Assembly (NCBI GenBank): GCA_021399435.1
Contig: JAJTUP010000023.1
Span: 186,001 to 250,000 of the forward strand
Length of the DNA: 64,000 bases
Origin: Diaporthe sp. PMI_573
Lineage: Eukaryota; Ascomycota; Sordariomycetes; Diaporthales; Diaporthaceae
Direction: 5' to 3'
Shown here: one piece after another, positions 13,382-25,610 of the stretch
How the letters are laid out: every line of letters starts with the position of its first letter
Numbering within the stretch: the first letter of the stretch is position 1
The notes under the pieces: generated by a model
What the model was told of the DNA's origin: nothing
The model's input: the letters and a program-made list of their open reading frames with translations, nothing else
The model's database searches: none
Program-made: the position numbers and the translations under genes

Positions 13382-13611
13382 CACTGCTGCAGCCAATCAG
13401 AAGCCACCATTTAACCTTAAGTAAATAACCACCATAGTCTTTTTTAGCTAACCTAATTACCAACCTACAAAGCCTCCATCGCTACCAACCTTCTTTTAAC
13501 AACCCTCAATCAACGCCACATTATATTACTTAACTTCTTGTCGCAATCAATCATTTCTACATCAAAGAGAACCCCCAATTACTTAGATCTTCTATTTTTA
13601 GCGTTATAGTA

Positions 13612-14940
13612 ATGGCGTAAGTCCCTAATTACTCAGGGCTTAAGGCATAGTAGCAAGCCAATTATCACAAATGAAACACCAATATTACCGCAACTAACTA
13701 TTACCAGCCAGCCCTTTCTATACCTTCAGCATACTTAAAACTTTTTTATAATAGTTACAACACTTATAAGGCTCTTAAGGCTGATTTAGATAAAACTATA
13801 AAAATATCTAGCTATATTATAGCAAAGGTTGATTCTAGTGTAAATTATACCTGTTTATAGTATAGCCGCGGTATTATATGCCTAAGTATTGCAACAAAAG
13901 CCTCCTTTGCTATAATTAAAGCTAGCTGCAGCTAGTTAGTGCTTACCTACTGTATAAAGGAGACTGCTGGAAAGTAGGTACTATGCCTAGATAAAGAAAA
14001 GCACCTCTATTATGGCCCTTAAAAGGTACCCAAAGCCTAGCGTGGCTAGGTAAAGTTAGCAAAAGAATATTACAATCTTCTTGCCTATATAGCTGTAGAC
14101 CTGTCTTTTGCTAAGTTAAAGAAACTTAAAGCAGCCTTTTGCCAAGAGTATCCGGGCATATTGTTGGGGCCAAATACTATAAAGAATTAGCTTACAGACT
14201 TTTAAAAGGAAAAGCAAGGCATCTATATACCTACCCAAGTATTGTTAGACTGGCTTGAGAAAAAGAGTTGCTAGTATTGTTAGACTACTGACGATAAAGG
14301 TAACGTTACGGGCATCTTCTGGTATATAAAGCAATAGATTAAATAATTGCAAAAGCGATAATTTTTACAGGCTATCTTGCTTAATTATACCTATTTAATA
14401 AATAATAAGAAGATGCCCTTTCTCTAAGCAACAGTAGTAACCTATACAAAGAAAATACTGCCGCTATTTTAAGGCGTTGTTAATAATGAGCAAAAATCTG
14501 GCTTTCGGTGGCTTCTTAAGTAGGTTGATAAGCTTCTCCGCTAGTGTAGAAACAACCCTCCAAGCCTCTTTATTACTAACTACAATACTGCTTTAATTAA
14601 CGCCTTTAAGTATTAATTTCCCAAGGCATGCTATTAGCTGTGTGTCTTTTATATAAATATAAACGTTATCCTTAATATTAAGAAGAAGTGGCAGAAGCTA
14701 GCAGCAACAGGGGTGGCAACGGGAGGCCCGGAGGTAATGGCGCTGGAGGGAAATACTATAGAGGGCGCCGAGGCCGAAGATATTAAAGAGGATAATAAGG
14801 ACCTTGCTTCCCTAATGGCGCCGGCGAGAGGAAAGGCTATAGTACCTTTATAGGTGCCTGACAAGATACTATATACCCGAATAGCCCTCTTTAACCTCAT
14901 CAAGTTTATAGAGTACTCTATAAATTGTAAGGTATACAAT
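13612..14940 (+). pseudogene. MULE transposase relic
   Basis: Reading from ATG 13612 through in-frame TAG/TAA codons gives a protein with Mutator transposase landmarks: KLKAAFCQEYPG, an N-terminal-like segment (about 14110-14170); LLNYTYLINNKKMPF (about 14375-14420), which carries the block preceding the first catalytic residue; and LFITNYNTALINAFK (about 14568-14612) followed by YQLCVFYININVI, the ALMNA..FP..HLLC.WHI.KN region with His and Trp positions altered. At least ten stop codons lie in frame, nearly all interpretable as Trp or Gln codons hit by RIP. It cannot encode an active enzyme. Confidence 0.65.
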
Positions 14941-15480
14941 ATTCTGAAGGTTGGTGGATCGAATGGGAGTCAGGTAGCAGTAGGGTGCACTGAGGTCTTG
15001 TTGGGACGCTTGAGAATGGTTTGGACAACTTTGCATTGAATTCGAGTGGGCTTCTGTCAGCCCTCCTCACAGTCCCTCCGACATCGTCTCAACCCTGGGC
15101 ACGCTGCGGTTGGATCTGGTGCGCAGATAGGGAGGCCGGAAAATTCGGCCCTCGGACCCACTATCTTTGGCTTTAAATAACCAGCCAACCCTAACCCTGA
15201 CAGTAACCAAACTAAATACAGATAAACTTCAGAAATCAGGCTATCTAATAAACTAGGTTACATGCTTTTTGGGTAAGAAATAAGGGGAATGCAGAGGTTC
15301 GAAGTTAGGGTCTTACAATAGCCCAAAAAATCGACTCACGGCCACCAAACTCATCTGCCGGCGCGCACGCCACATAGGCACTTAGCCGAAAAAGTGCCAA
15401 GTCTAGGGTAACTCCCTACGTGAAGTCTAGGGTAACCCCTTACGTGCAGCGCCCGCACAAGCGTTTCCGTTTAACAAATA
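14690..15480. other. GC-richer, weakly mutated island inside the MULE
   Basis: Unlike its surroundings this stretch keeps CpG and CpA dinucleotides and has near-genic composition. It contains an 8-base-spaced hairpin GGCCG...CGGCC near 15135 and a tandem pair of about 23 bases near 15400-15445 (GTCTAGGGTAACTCCCTACG followed by a near copy). It may be a captured host fragment or an inserted small transposon end; I cannot identify it. Confidence 0.4.
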
Positions 15481-15689
15481 TAGCTTGGCGACAGCTTTAA
15501 GAGGTCTTCTTAGACTAGACGGCAATTCTTTAGTACCTTAAGACATAGTATATTGACGAGGCTGAAAAGATTGTCGCCAAATAGGCTGTATACATAATTT
15601 GCAAAACCTTTAACTTTAGCTTACATATAACCTCCTCTATAGAGCAATGGTACCATTATGTAAAGACCTATTTAGGCTATAGAATAGGG

Positions 15690-16300
15690 AATCTTTTCTA
15701 TCTAATAGAGGCTGACAATGCTGCTATTAAGAATGCGGCTTGTGCCTTTTGTAATAAGGAGGAGAAGCAGAAGACAGCAGTACTTATAAAGTATAACGGG
15801 CAGAAGTGGCTTAGAAAGCTTCTACGGCAGGTTGCTAGAGCGGCGCTAGACTTTCTTGCAATAGAGCGCCAGAAGGTGTTAAAGATACTTTAAAAAGAAG
15901 CCCTACAAGAATATTGCAGACCTCTAGAAGCTTCTTCTAGCAATAGCAGACCTTTTAGGTGCTGTTGTGCCGTCTATACTTAGTACAGTATAATCTATAT
16001 AAATTATATTGCCGATAAAGAGAAGGCTTTCCTTTCCTTTAAAAAGAGCAATCTTTATAAAGCTTGGTACCTTAATTGTAACCTTTGCGTTAAAAACCCG
16101 CTCCTCGGCATACTCTCGCTAAAGAAGGTTACGGCTATAAAGGGCAGGCCTCGGGAGATTGCCATATTTGCCGGCAACAAGGAGGGCGTCTTTAAAAAGC
16201 ATAGGAAAGCCATAATAGATAAAAAGACAACCTCTACTACTATAAGTCTAAGTAGTAGAGCCGGCAATAAGACAAGAGTGACGACGGCTTTAATATAGCG
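15690..16300 (+). pseudogene. Degraded second reading frame in the MULE region
   Basis: A plus-strand frame with few stops reads as a Lys/Arg-rich protein with a CAFCNKEEK segment (about 15738) and, further on, WYLNCNLCVKNPLLG (about 16070). The Cys pairs suggest a zinc-binding or sequence-specific DNA-binding domain, plausible for an accessory MULE protein or captured gene. No family match can be made by eye. Confidence 0.3.
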
Positions 16301-16833
16301 TGTAAATTTAGCCTTTAAGTAAAATAACGAGACCCTCTAGTCTCTAGATAAAGAGGACGCCTATAGCGGCAATGTGTAGCATGCCGGCATCTCTCCGAAA
16401 TAGCAGCCGGCAAGAAGGGTCATAAAGAAGGCAACTTAGCAGCCTTAGAAACAGAGGGTGCCGGCAGATATTACAAAGACTTTAAAAGCCGGCACACCCT
16501 TAAGCACAAGATTAGGGGCTAAGTAGCAGCATACGGCGGCTATTAGAAGCATCAACTAGTTGCCATAGGTAGATCTAACGGTTAGAGATATTGTCGGCAA
16601 CAATATTAGCAATGGCGGCAATGGCGAGAAGGAGGAGAAGATACTAGACAAGATTATAGTCCGTACAGACTAGATATATAGTAAAATACCATAGATTTAA
16701 GCAATTTGCGCTACAGCAAATATCACAATAGGCACATTCGGCGTGGCAGTAACGAGTATGTACGGCTATATAGGCTGTAGGGTCAAAATAATGGTGCCTA
16801 TACTATTTTGGGTATGGCGCGTTGTTTGTGCGT

Positions 16834-16920
16834 TGGGGTAGTACATCTTCCCCTGTACCATCCGTTTTTTGCCCTGCAAATATCTGTTTTCTATGTATGG
16901 GCTCAAGATTAAATAAGTCT
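16834..16920 (-). repeat. MULE right terminal inverted repeat
   Basis: Reverse complement of the left terminal repeat, with scattered transitions. Confidence 0.6.
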
Positions 16921-16924
16921 GGCT

Positions 16925-18417
16925 AATGAAACACAAGGAGAGGCCTCTATTCTTTGACATTAATTATACTATTACGGGCAATTAGGCACAAAAGATAGTT
17001 GCCAACTACTTTCCGGGTATTAACATATACCCTAAGCTCCGATCACTATCTAGGTTGCAAAACTTCTTTGGTAAACATTAGGCATACCTGGCTCTAAACC
17101 TGGCAGACGCTAAAGGACTCCTGGCTCAAAATAAGGAGCTTTAAAGCAACTATGTCTTGGCTCTAATTAAATGGCAGCTTCTTAACTTTACTAACATTAT
17201 GTTTATCAGTTACTTTATTATTTCTTATAATCAGCCAGCCTACCCTAACTTTAAATAGTTACAACTAATACTAGAGTACTAGTTTATCGTTATGCCAGTG
17301 TACACACCTAGGCACTTTGCCCTTAGAATCTACAATTACGCTATTAATTGCCTCGGGTCTATTAATACCTACCTAAATGCAGGAAAGCAAAACCGTAACT
17401 ATAGGAGGATTGTGACTATCTACAAAAGCTTTATTAAGGAAGAATATCTTAGGGTAAAGGAGCCTAGAGCGATTAGAGTTACTATTTTACTCCAGACAAG
17501 CTTTACCAACTATAGCTGGCAGGTAGCCAACTATATAGCTTTCTTCTTTTAAGAAAACAGGGAAAGGAACAACTAGGAGTTTGGTAACTAGAAGAGCTTA
17601 AACTTAACCCAAAACTCTCCCATAAGGCTCTCTCCTAAAGAGACAGCAGTCTAGATATAGATGTTTGCTATCCGATTAGAGCTAAACAGACTTAGACATA
17701 GTCTTTAAAAGCCTGTTAACTGCCCTTTGATCAGCCTTAACGATTTCCAGGAAGTAAAGAAGAAGTACAGTCTGATCTCCCAGCCAAAACTCATCAAGAA
17801 GGGACTTCATAATGCAGAGCTTTATACAAATCCACCTCCACTACCTGTAAAGCAACTACCAATTAAGATAATTATAAAAGAAATAGAAAACCAGGTTAGA
17901 CGCATCAATCTATACCACCCAATTAACCACAGAGTCTCTCGTATACAATCAAAGCAGCCACTTTCCTTAATAATAAAACAACTAAGCATAAAAGACAAAC
18001 AGTCCTTTATTTATACCAAAACAATCAAATTACAACCACTCGTTACAAAGACAAGCATAAGGTTTTACTAGATCAACGGATATTAAAGTATAAAGCCTAA
18101 CAGTACTAAGATAGACAACAAACACAAAGCTTAGCATAATTAGATCAAAGCTTATAATGCTTGGGCTTACCATTACATAACTGCAAGAAGGGCAACAAAA
18201 TAGGTTCCAATACCTACCATATAGCCGGAGTTTCGCGGATAGACTCGTGTTGTTTAAGCACATTATAAAGGCAACACTCAGAATACCATCAACCAGGTAA
18301 CAGCCCGAGACCAGCAAGCTAAGCGCCGCAAAAACACAAGAGAAAACTAATTAAAATGGCGGATAAATAGTTTGGTCGACCCTTCTACTCTGGGGAGCAA
18401 AGGGCCGGAGAGGGGTA
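16925..18417 (+). other. Unassigned coding-like relic before the gypsy-1 3' LTR
   Basis: Plus-strand frames are comparatively open at 17292-17552 and 17727-18071. The first follows in phase from a degraded segment containing KLRSLSRLQNFFGKH (about 17030). The second is Lys/Gln-rich. Near 18310 a basic REQQAKRRKNTREK segment is followed by a purine run (GGAGAGGGG at about 18408) that would serve as the polypurine tract of the right LTR. No domain could be named; it may be the host element's own 3' coding region or part of another transposon. Confidence 0.35.
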
Positions 18418-18746
18418 TATTACAGGGTATAGTATTTTACATAGCTAGTATAATAAATTTTCTTTCTTAGCCATCCATACTATAAGTACCGAACATGCTT
18501 CTGTCCCTCTTAAGGGCTAAAGTAATAACAAAAACTCATTCTTCTATTATTATTATTTAATAACCTATAACATCGTCTAATTAGAACCCAAACACTGCTT
18601 TTATCACCTTCATAGCCCTTCCGGCCCTTTTTCATTATCTCTTCTTTCTTCACGTTAAAACCCTCTAGCAGTTCCCTCTCTCTCTCTCTAAAGGGCCAGC
18701 AAAACTTAGGCACCTGTTATGCTCGGCTTTAGTGTCCACGTTTTTA
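18418..18746 (+). repeat. Gypsy-1 3' LTR
   Basis: Matches 3188-3516 across its length. Its first 60 bases are heavily converted (for example TATTACAG for TGTTACGG), whereas the other copy carries more C-to-T changes in its middle third. Confidence 0.85.
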
Positions 18747-19783
18747 ATATATACCTTATATGTCGTGTAATCCAAAACATCTTTAAAACCTACCCCCCCA
18801 TTATTACTAAATCTTTTACATAATGTCTAATTATAGTTCTTCGCACGGCCTTTACAGGTTACCTCTCTCTCTATATGCTTTACCTATGCCTACATCTGCT
18901 ATTATAGTACCTGTCCCTACTCCACAGGTAGGCCCTGCCTAGTCTCCTCTCACACCTCTCTTCGATACTTTAACATATATTCCTAGTCTAACTACAAGCT
19001 GTTAAATTATAACCCTCCCAACCAGTTACTTTCTAAATTATACTTTCCTGGCCTCCCTCATCATTAATATCTATACAACCCTTTTCCCACTATTATTCCT
19101 ACTCTAATATTTTCAAAAGACACTAAGCATACAATTGCTACACTCTCCTTACACAATATTTAAATACTATACAATATTAATATACAGCTAGTCAATATTA
19201 TTACCTACATTATTTATTATCCAAGCTACTACTATATAATCCTAATTTAGTTACACAGTTAAAATAACAATTAATGCACCAAATACTTGCATAGTTTGCC
19301 CAATACATGCTGGTTTAAGAAATGTTTTTAGCTACCTAGATTTCAGGAGGGTACTTGTACAGGTTACGTCTAGCAGTTACAGGGTTGCCAGTGCCCTCAT
19401 TATAAGAACTACTAGCCGCGCAGAGCCTATACTTATAGAGGAGGTTGTAGAGGTTATAGTAGCCGTGGTAGTAGAAATAGTCTAGATAATAGTAGCCTAG
19501 AACCTTCTCATAACCTAGTAACCTTAGAAGGTATCAAGTAAGAGATTAAGCAGAAAGATAAGGATTCCCTAATTAATCTATATACCTTTGGATATATAGT
19601 TAAGTAGGTATATCCTAGGTCTTAGGTTTATATAATAATTTTTCTATACACTATAACCAAAATTTAATTCTCCTCTCACTACTTTTTCTTTATACAAATA
19701 CTCCCTGGCAATTATAAAAAGTTTTCTATTATATAGTTACTAAATTCTATAGCCTCCTAGGGTTAATCCTTAGCTGGCCTTAT
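18747..19783. other. Copia internal segment between the two gypsy elements
   Basis: By position this belongs to the copia 3' region. A plus-strand frame starting ATG 18822 has Ser/Pro-rich sequence, and around 19400-19480 a Gly/Arg/Ser-rich run (RGGCRGYSSRGSRN) is preceded by Cys and His residues, reminiscent of a gag C-terminus. This raises the possibility of a further element. The final five bases, CTTAT (19779-19783), are the left target duplication of gypsy-2. Confidence 0.35.
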
Positions 19784-20266
19784 TGTTATAAACAGCCTCC
19801 TTCAGACCCCCAGACCCCTTCAGCCTCCTTCAGCCCCTCCAAAGCCCTTCTAGCCTCCCTCAGCCCCTATCTGCCTCCTTTAGAAAGAATAGGCTATCTA
19901 TACAAGCCTCTAGATATAAGTAGAGAAACCAGCTAGCCTAGCTTGGTAGAATCTTCTTATTAGAGTTATTCCTTCCGCCCTTTCCCATTTCTCTTTCTAG
20001 CCCCTGTTTTTCTTAAGTCATTATTCTCTCCACCGGAGGAATATACCTCTCTAAAGGTCCAAACCTTCTATATATATATACCTAGCCTTTTCCTCTCAGA
20101 TAGATAGTTAGTTCTTTAGTTAGATCAACTTTTTCCCTCCTATACCTAGCTTGCCTCCTCCTTCCTTGAATTTATTCTCTATAAGGTATTAAAGGATATC
20201 TTAACTATAGCCTTACTATGTCCCTCTACCCTTAGCCCTCTACCCTTAATCTAGGTATTTTTAACA
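19784..20266 (+). repeat. Gypsy-2 5' LTR
   Basis: 483 bp, terminal TGTTA/TAACA inverted ends. It differs from the 3' LTR at roughly two dozen sites, nearly all with A or T here where the 3' LTR has G or C. Confidence 0.95.
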
Positions 20267-20669
20267 GCTTGATCTAACTTACCTATCTTCCTACCTCTTT
20301 TCGTCCCCTCTTGGTTTCTATGATGACTTCAGACTAGCAGACCCTTTTTAATTTCCTCCCCTCTATCCCCAGGGATTTTGTGGGAATTAATCCACTACTG
20401 CCTTCTAGAATCTCTGGCCCTTAGATTACCCTCATCCTCTCTACCTTCTCTCAAGGAGGCCAGTCTGCCTCCTAGACCTCTATTCAGGGCCCTATCTTTC
20501 CTAAAGATATAGATGGTCTGGGTAGGGTAGTTCTCTTCACGTTCTATACTCTAGGATAAAGAATTGCCCAGAAGGAAATCTTTCCTTCAGCTTCCGCCTC
20601 CTTCTCGTCCCAGCTACCCTCTCAGCCCTCAGTTCCTCGCCTCTTGCCTCCTAACCCCTATTTAGGGGG

Positions 20670-21590
20670 TAAGGAAAAATTTAGATTTTTTACTACCTAA
20701 CTATAACTAGTCTTTTCTTTGGACCTATTTTGCTTCTTGGTAGATTTGGCTAAAATAGCCTATTTGGCCTCCTTCCTCCGAGATTTAGCCCTTTCTTAAT
20801 TCTCCCCCTACCTCGACCTTTCTACTAGCCTCTCTGATTTTATTACTTATTCGGAATTCTTCTCAGCCCTTCAAGCTGCCTTTGACAACCTAGATGCCCT
20901 TGGTACTACTAAAAGAGACCTATGGGCTCTAAAACAGGAAACCTCCTGCTCGGCCTATTATTCAAAATTCGTCCCCCTCATCTCTATTCTTGGCTGGACT
21001 TCTAATATGGTAAAAATTACTTACTTCCATAGAGGTCTAAAAGAGAACCTTAAGGACCTCCTGGTTAGCTGAGATATGCCTCTAGATTTTTCTTCTTACG
21101 TGAATAAGTGTATTTCTCTGGATAACGACCTCTTTGCCCACCAGAAGGAAAAAAAAAGAATTCAGCCCCTGGTTTTAGCTCCTAACCCGCCTACTATTCA
21201 CCCTACTACCCTTGTTTTACCCCCTAGCCCTATGGAACTTGACTCTACCTAGAGGAAGGCCTACCATAGGGCTAATAATCTCTATACCTACTGTGGCCAG
21301 CCTAGCCACTTTGTTCGGGACTGCCCTCACCCTAGGAGAAAGAAATTCTCAAATATTTCTTATACTTCTACCTCAGCCCTCCCAGCTTCTCTACCTCTAA
21401 ATTCGACCCTTACTACTACCCCTACTTCTTTGGCCCTAGTACCCTATTCGGGAAAAGAGAGCGGGTAGTTAGCCTATAGCCTAATTTACCCGCTCCTATT
21501 AGCTGTTGGAATTTTTATTCGCCCTTAGAATGTAAACCGACTTCGCTATAGTCACTGCTTGTCTCACAGCCTACTCTACATTTTGCCTCA
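20670..21590 (+). pseudogene. Gypsy-2 gag relic
   Basis: A capsid-like segment is readable from about 20875 (AFDNLDALGTTKRDLWALKQ) through LISILGW and YFHRGLKENLKDLL (about 20975-21070). A zinc knuckle follows at about 21285-21330: the final Cys, the His and the second Cys are present (YCGQPSHFVRDC), but the first Cys codon now reads TAT (Tyr), as expected from TGT hit by RIP. Several TAG codons interrupt the frame. The start is not certain. Confidence 0.65.
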
Positions 21591-21989
21591 GACTTCTCGC
21601 CTTCCTACAAGCCGCCCTTGGTTGAAGATTTAATTGATGATGATACTAAAAAATACTCTGAAAAATCTAGTATTTTTGACCCCGAGGACGACCCTAACCC
21701 TGATGGATTGGTGGAGGAATCTGATGGACTGCTTTTGACCCAATGTATGGGGACAGGACCCCCTAAAGGGCCCCTGGAACCCCCTGCAGCTAGCCCACTG
21801 AACCCCCTGGACACCCCTGCCATCAGCCCGCTAGGGCCCCCTAGCCCTTCGACCCCCATTTAGACTTAGACTTCGCCCCCTACTTTAGCCCCTACTTTGC
21901 CCGTTTTTCGACCTATCCCGACCCTGATTTCGACCTACTATATTCACTCTTTGGACCTTGGAAATAAGGCCCCTCTTGTCCTCCCAGCT

Positions 21990-24900
21990 ACTCTCTCTAG
22001 CACTCCTAGATCGATAATGATTGATTTAGGAGCTACTTCTTGTTTTATCGACTTTGACTTTGCCCTTGCCTAAGGGTACCCCCTTTGGAAGAAAACTCGC
22101 CCTGAAGCTCTATTAGTAGTGGATGAAAGGGAGTCTTCTGCTAGAGATATTCTCTATGAAGTCAACATTTACCTCTAGATCAACTAGTACCTTGAAACTT
22201 CTGTTTTTCAAGTTACGAAAATCTCTAGTTACCCAGCTATTCTAGGGTGTTTATGGCTTTCCTACCATAACCTTATTATAGACTAGAAGACCAGCTTGAT
22301 CTCTTTTACCTTGGATATTTACTAGCTTTCTTGTTTGCTTACTCGTTCTTTACCTTTAGCTTTGACTATTCAGCCTTTGCCTCTAGCCTTGACTTCGCCC
22401 TTCTTGGCTAACAACCTTGTGGTAGCGAGAATTTCTAGTATAGCCCTTTTTTGATTCGCTAAACGGGATAAGGCTTAGATCTATAGGGTCTCTATTTAAG
22501 AGATTAAGGACTACCTAGCTTTTAAAGGAAATGAAAAATCCCCTGAAGAAGAAGAGGAATTTCTTTGGTTAAAGATACCTAACTAATTTCACAACCTTCT
22601 CCCTCTTTTTTGAAAAAGGGATGCTGAAAGGCTCCCTCCTTATAGGGGTATGCTTGACTGCCCTATAAAACTTGAAGAAGGAAAATCAACTCCCTTTGGC
22701 CCCCTATACCCTATGTCAGATCTCGAGCTCTAGGCTCTCCGAGTCTATTTAGATGATAACCTGAAAAAGGGCTATATTAAGCTATCTTCATCATCTATTG
22801 CCTTACCTGTCTTCTTTGTTTGAAAGCTAGGAGGTAGACTTCGCTTTTATGTTGACTATAGGGCCCTAAATACTATAACTAGGCATAATAAGACCCCCTT
22901 GCCCTTAATAGATGACTCTCTTTAACGGCTCTCTAGAGCTAAAATCTTTTCTTACCTAGATCTTCGCTAGGGTTTTAACTAGATTTAAATTTACTAGGGT
23001 GACGAACCCCTTATAGCCTTCTATACTAGATACGGCCTTTTTAAATATATAGTAATGCCCTTCGGGCTAACTAATACCTTAGCTATCTTTTAGTCTTTCA
23101 TTAATTACATTTTAAGAGAATTTCTCGATATCTTTATAGTTGTCTATATAGATGATATCCTTATTTTCTCGAATTTAGAAAAGGAATACTCCTAGTACCT
23201 TCGAGCTATCCTTGAGAAATTAGCTAAGGCTGGCTTGTTTATTAAAGGTGAAAAGTGTGAATTTTTCACTACTTCGACCACCTTCCTTGGTTTTGTTATC
23301 TCTCTAGAAGGGATTTCTATGGATTTAACTAAGGTAGCTACTATTCGAGACTAGAAGGCCCCTTCTTTAGTTAAAGAACTTTAGTCATTCCTTAGATTCG
23401 CTAATTTCTACCAAAGATTTATTCAAAAATATTCGCTCGTCTGCTGACCTTTGTTTTTATTACTTTGAAAATCCCAGCCCTTCTTTTAGGACCCCCCCTA
23501 GTAAAAAGCCTTTAAAGCCCTGAAGGAGCTATTTACTTTAGAACCTATTCTTCACTATTTTAATCCTACCCTTGACTCTATTCTCGAAACCAATACCTTA
23601 GATAACGTCATTTCAGCTATCTTTTCCCAAAAGGTGCCCTATAATGGAAAGCACCTCTTACACCCTATTATCTATAGATCCCGAAAGCTTACCCAAGCTG
23701 AAGAGAACTATGGGATAAGGGATAAAGAGATGCTAGCTATTATAGATACCCTATTTAAATACTGTTTATATACTGAGTCTCTTACCAAACCCCTTATGGT
23801 TCTTACAGACTATTCAAATCTGTCTACCTTTACTTTAAAAAAAGTCTTAAATAGATAACAGGCCTGGTAGGCTAATGAGCTCTCTGGTATGAATTTTATT
23901 ATTTCTTTTTACCTAGGGGAGTTAAATACTCGAGCCAATACCCTTACTCGAAGACCCCAAGACTAAAAGGGAGGCATAGCGGCTATAGCCTCTGAAAAAA
24001 CTATTGTACTATCTAAAAAGATAGTATATCTAAGAGCTATAGCTGCCTTAGCTACCCCTACTCTCTCGGAATTCGAATCTACCTTTAACCTTTCGACTAT
24101 TCACTCAGCCCTTCCTTCAGACCCCTTTTTTAAGGAAATTCAATCACTACTTAAAAACCCTCTAAATTCAGCCCCTCGATACCCAGCTATAGATTTAGCT
24201 ACTTGTTCTATTCAAAACGGCCTCCTTCTTATTTAAAATCTGGTTTATATACCAGAGGGCGACCTAAGGAGACAGGTTATTTCTTCTCGATACTCCTACC
24301 CAGCTACTAGCTACCCTAGTATTACCTCTACCTTCGAATTAATTACTCGAGATTTCTGGTGGCCTTCTATTTGAAAGACTATTCAGCAGTATATTCGAAA
24401 TTGCTCCATTTATTCTAGAATTAAGCCCTCCTAACTACCCCCTTTTGGCTTTCTGAAACCCCTGGAGATCCCCTAGAAACGCTAGACTTCTATTTCTATG
24501 GATCTAATTACTAGCCTACCCCTTTCAAATTCTTTCGACGCCATTATCGTTTTTGTTGACCGACTCTCGAAAATGAGCCATTTTGTGCCTTGCAACACTA
24601 CTCTGGATTCTAAGGGCTGGGCCCTACTATTTAGAGATAATATCTTTCGTCTTCACGGTCTTCCTTCTAAATTTGTCTCTGATCGAGGTTCTATTTTTAT
24701 TTCCGAATTTTCCAAGGCCCTATACAGGTTACTCGGAATTAAACAGAATTTTTCTACTACAAACCACCCACAGTCTGACGGCTAGATAGAAGCTATTAAT
24801 ACCCTATTAGAACAATACCTTCAAGGGTATATATCCTATTAATAAGACGACTGGGTAGACTGGCTCTCTATGGCTGAATTTACTTATAATAATTCTGTTT

Positions 24901-25535
24901 CCTCGACAACCAAGATTTCGCCTTTTTTTGCCAACTACGGCTTTCACCCTCGTTTTGACTCCCTACTTCCAGCCCTAGATTCAACCCTAGAAGAAGTAAA
25001 AGAATTTACTTCTTTGTTTTCAGACCTCGAGAATTTTATCCGTTCAGAAATCCACCTGGCTCAGGAAGCCTATTCTAAGCAGGTAAATAAAAGTCAACGA
25101 TCCGCTCCGAATTTTGCTCTAGGCTCTCGAGTATGGCTTCTTCACCACCATATTTACACTACTAGGCCTTCTTAAAAACTCGATTTTAAACACTTAGGGC
25201 CCTTCGAGATATCTTAGAAAATCTCTCCCTATGCCTATAAACTCAAGCTTCCCCCTAGTATGAAAATACACCCAGTTTTTCACATTTCTCTACTTAAACC
25301 CCTAGCCGAAGATCCTCTCCCTAACCAAGTTATTCCTCCACCCCCCCCTATCGAGGTTGAAGGGGAAGAGGAATTCTGGGTAAAGGAAATTCTTGATTCT
25401 AGGATTAAAGGAAAGAAACGCCAGTTCTTAGTTAGCTGGGTAGGCTATGATACACCTACCTGGGAACCTTTGGAAAATATCTCTGAGACCAAGGCCTATT
25501 CGAAGTACCTAGCCTGGTACCCTCACCAGCCCTAG
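21990..25535 (+). pseudogene. Gypsy-2 pol relic: protease, RT, RNase H, integrase, chromodomain
   Basis: The protease motif at about 22015 reads MIDLGATSCFID, so the catalytic DSG triad has become DLG through TCA to TTA. RT blocks span about 22650-23440; the polymerase signature YIDDILIFS survives near 23145, but neighbouring Trp codons are TGA or TAG. RNase H lies at about 23590-23960 (LTQAEENYGIRDKEMLAII). Integrase lies at about 24370-25190 (DLITSLPLSNSFDAIIVF, then FSTTNHPQSDG just before a stop). A chromodomain ends the frame at about 25365-25530 (WVGYDTPTWEPLENIS) and is well preserved. The chromodomain marks a chromovirus, which would target H3K9-methylated chromatin. Non-functional now. 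Confidence 0.88.
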
Positions 25536-25610
25536 ATATTTATTTATTTATTTGTCCTTGTTTTTGTTTTAAACCAGCTCGTGGAACTCGCTTTGGAAAG
25601 GAGGGCCTAC

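Larger units (their letters stand above)
13295..16920 (+). mobile_element. MULE-type DNA transposon with terminal inverted repeats
   Basis: About 87 bp at 13295-13381 reappear inverted at about 16834-16920; the shared core includes AAAACAGATATTT and GGGGAAGATGTA. Between them on the plus strand is a degraded Mutator-like transposase. Fungal Hop-type MULEs have comparable long terminal repeats and about 3-4 kb length. The exact ends and the 9-10 bp target duplication could not be fixed because of mutation. It lies within the gypsy-1 LTR interval. Confidence 0.6.
3188..18746 (+). mobile_element. Ty3/gypsy-type LTR interval 1, oversized, with a nested MULE
   Basis: LTRs of about 329 bp at 3188-3516 and 18418-18746 have the same orientation and begin TGTTACGG and TATTACAG (the second being the RIP form). 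The (TA)n context at both ends makes the target duplication ambiguous. Inside on the plus strand are a degraded gag starting near 4317 and a degraded gypsy pol extending to about 11070. The interval is 15.6 kb, far longer than a gypsy element, because it also holds a MULE-like transposon (about 13295-16920) and unassigned sequence. A purine-rich tract occurs at about 11120-11135, after the end of pol, and another abuts the right LTR (18395-18416), so two elements may be interleaved. Confidence 0.7.

Noticed and set aside
15187..15200. CCCTAACCCT telomere-like motif
   Set aside because: A single partial repeat inside a transposon region, no array.
24498..25535. Open frames in gypsy-2 as functional genes
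   Set aside because: They are pieces of one broken pol polyprotein interrupted by RIP-type stops.
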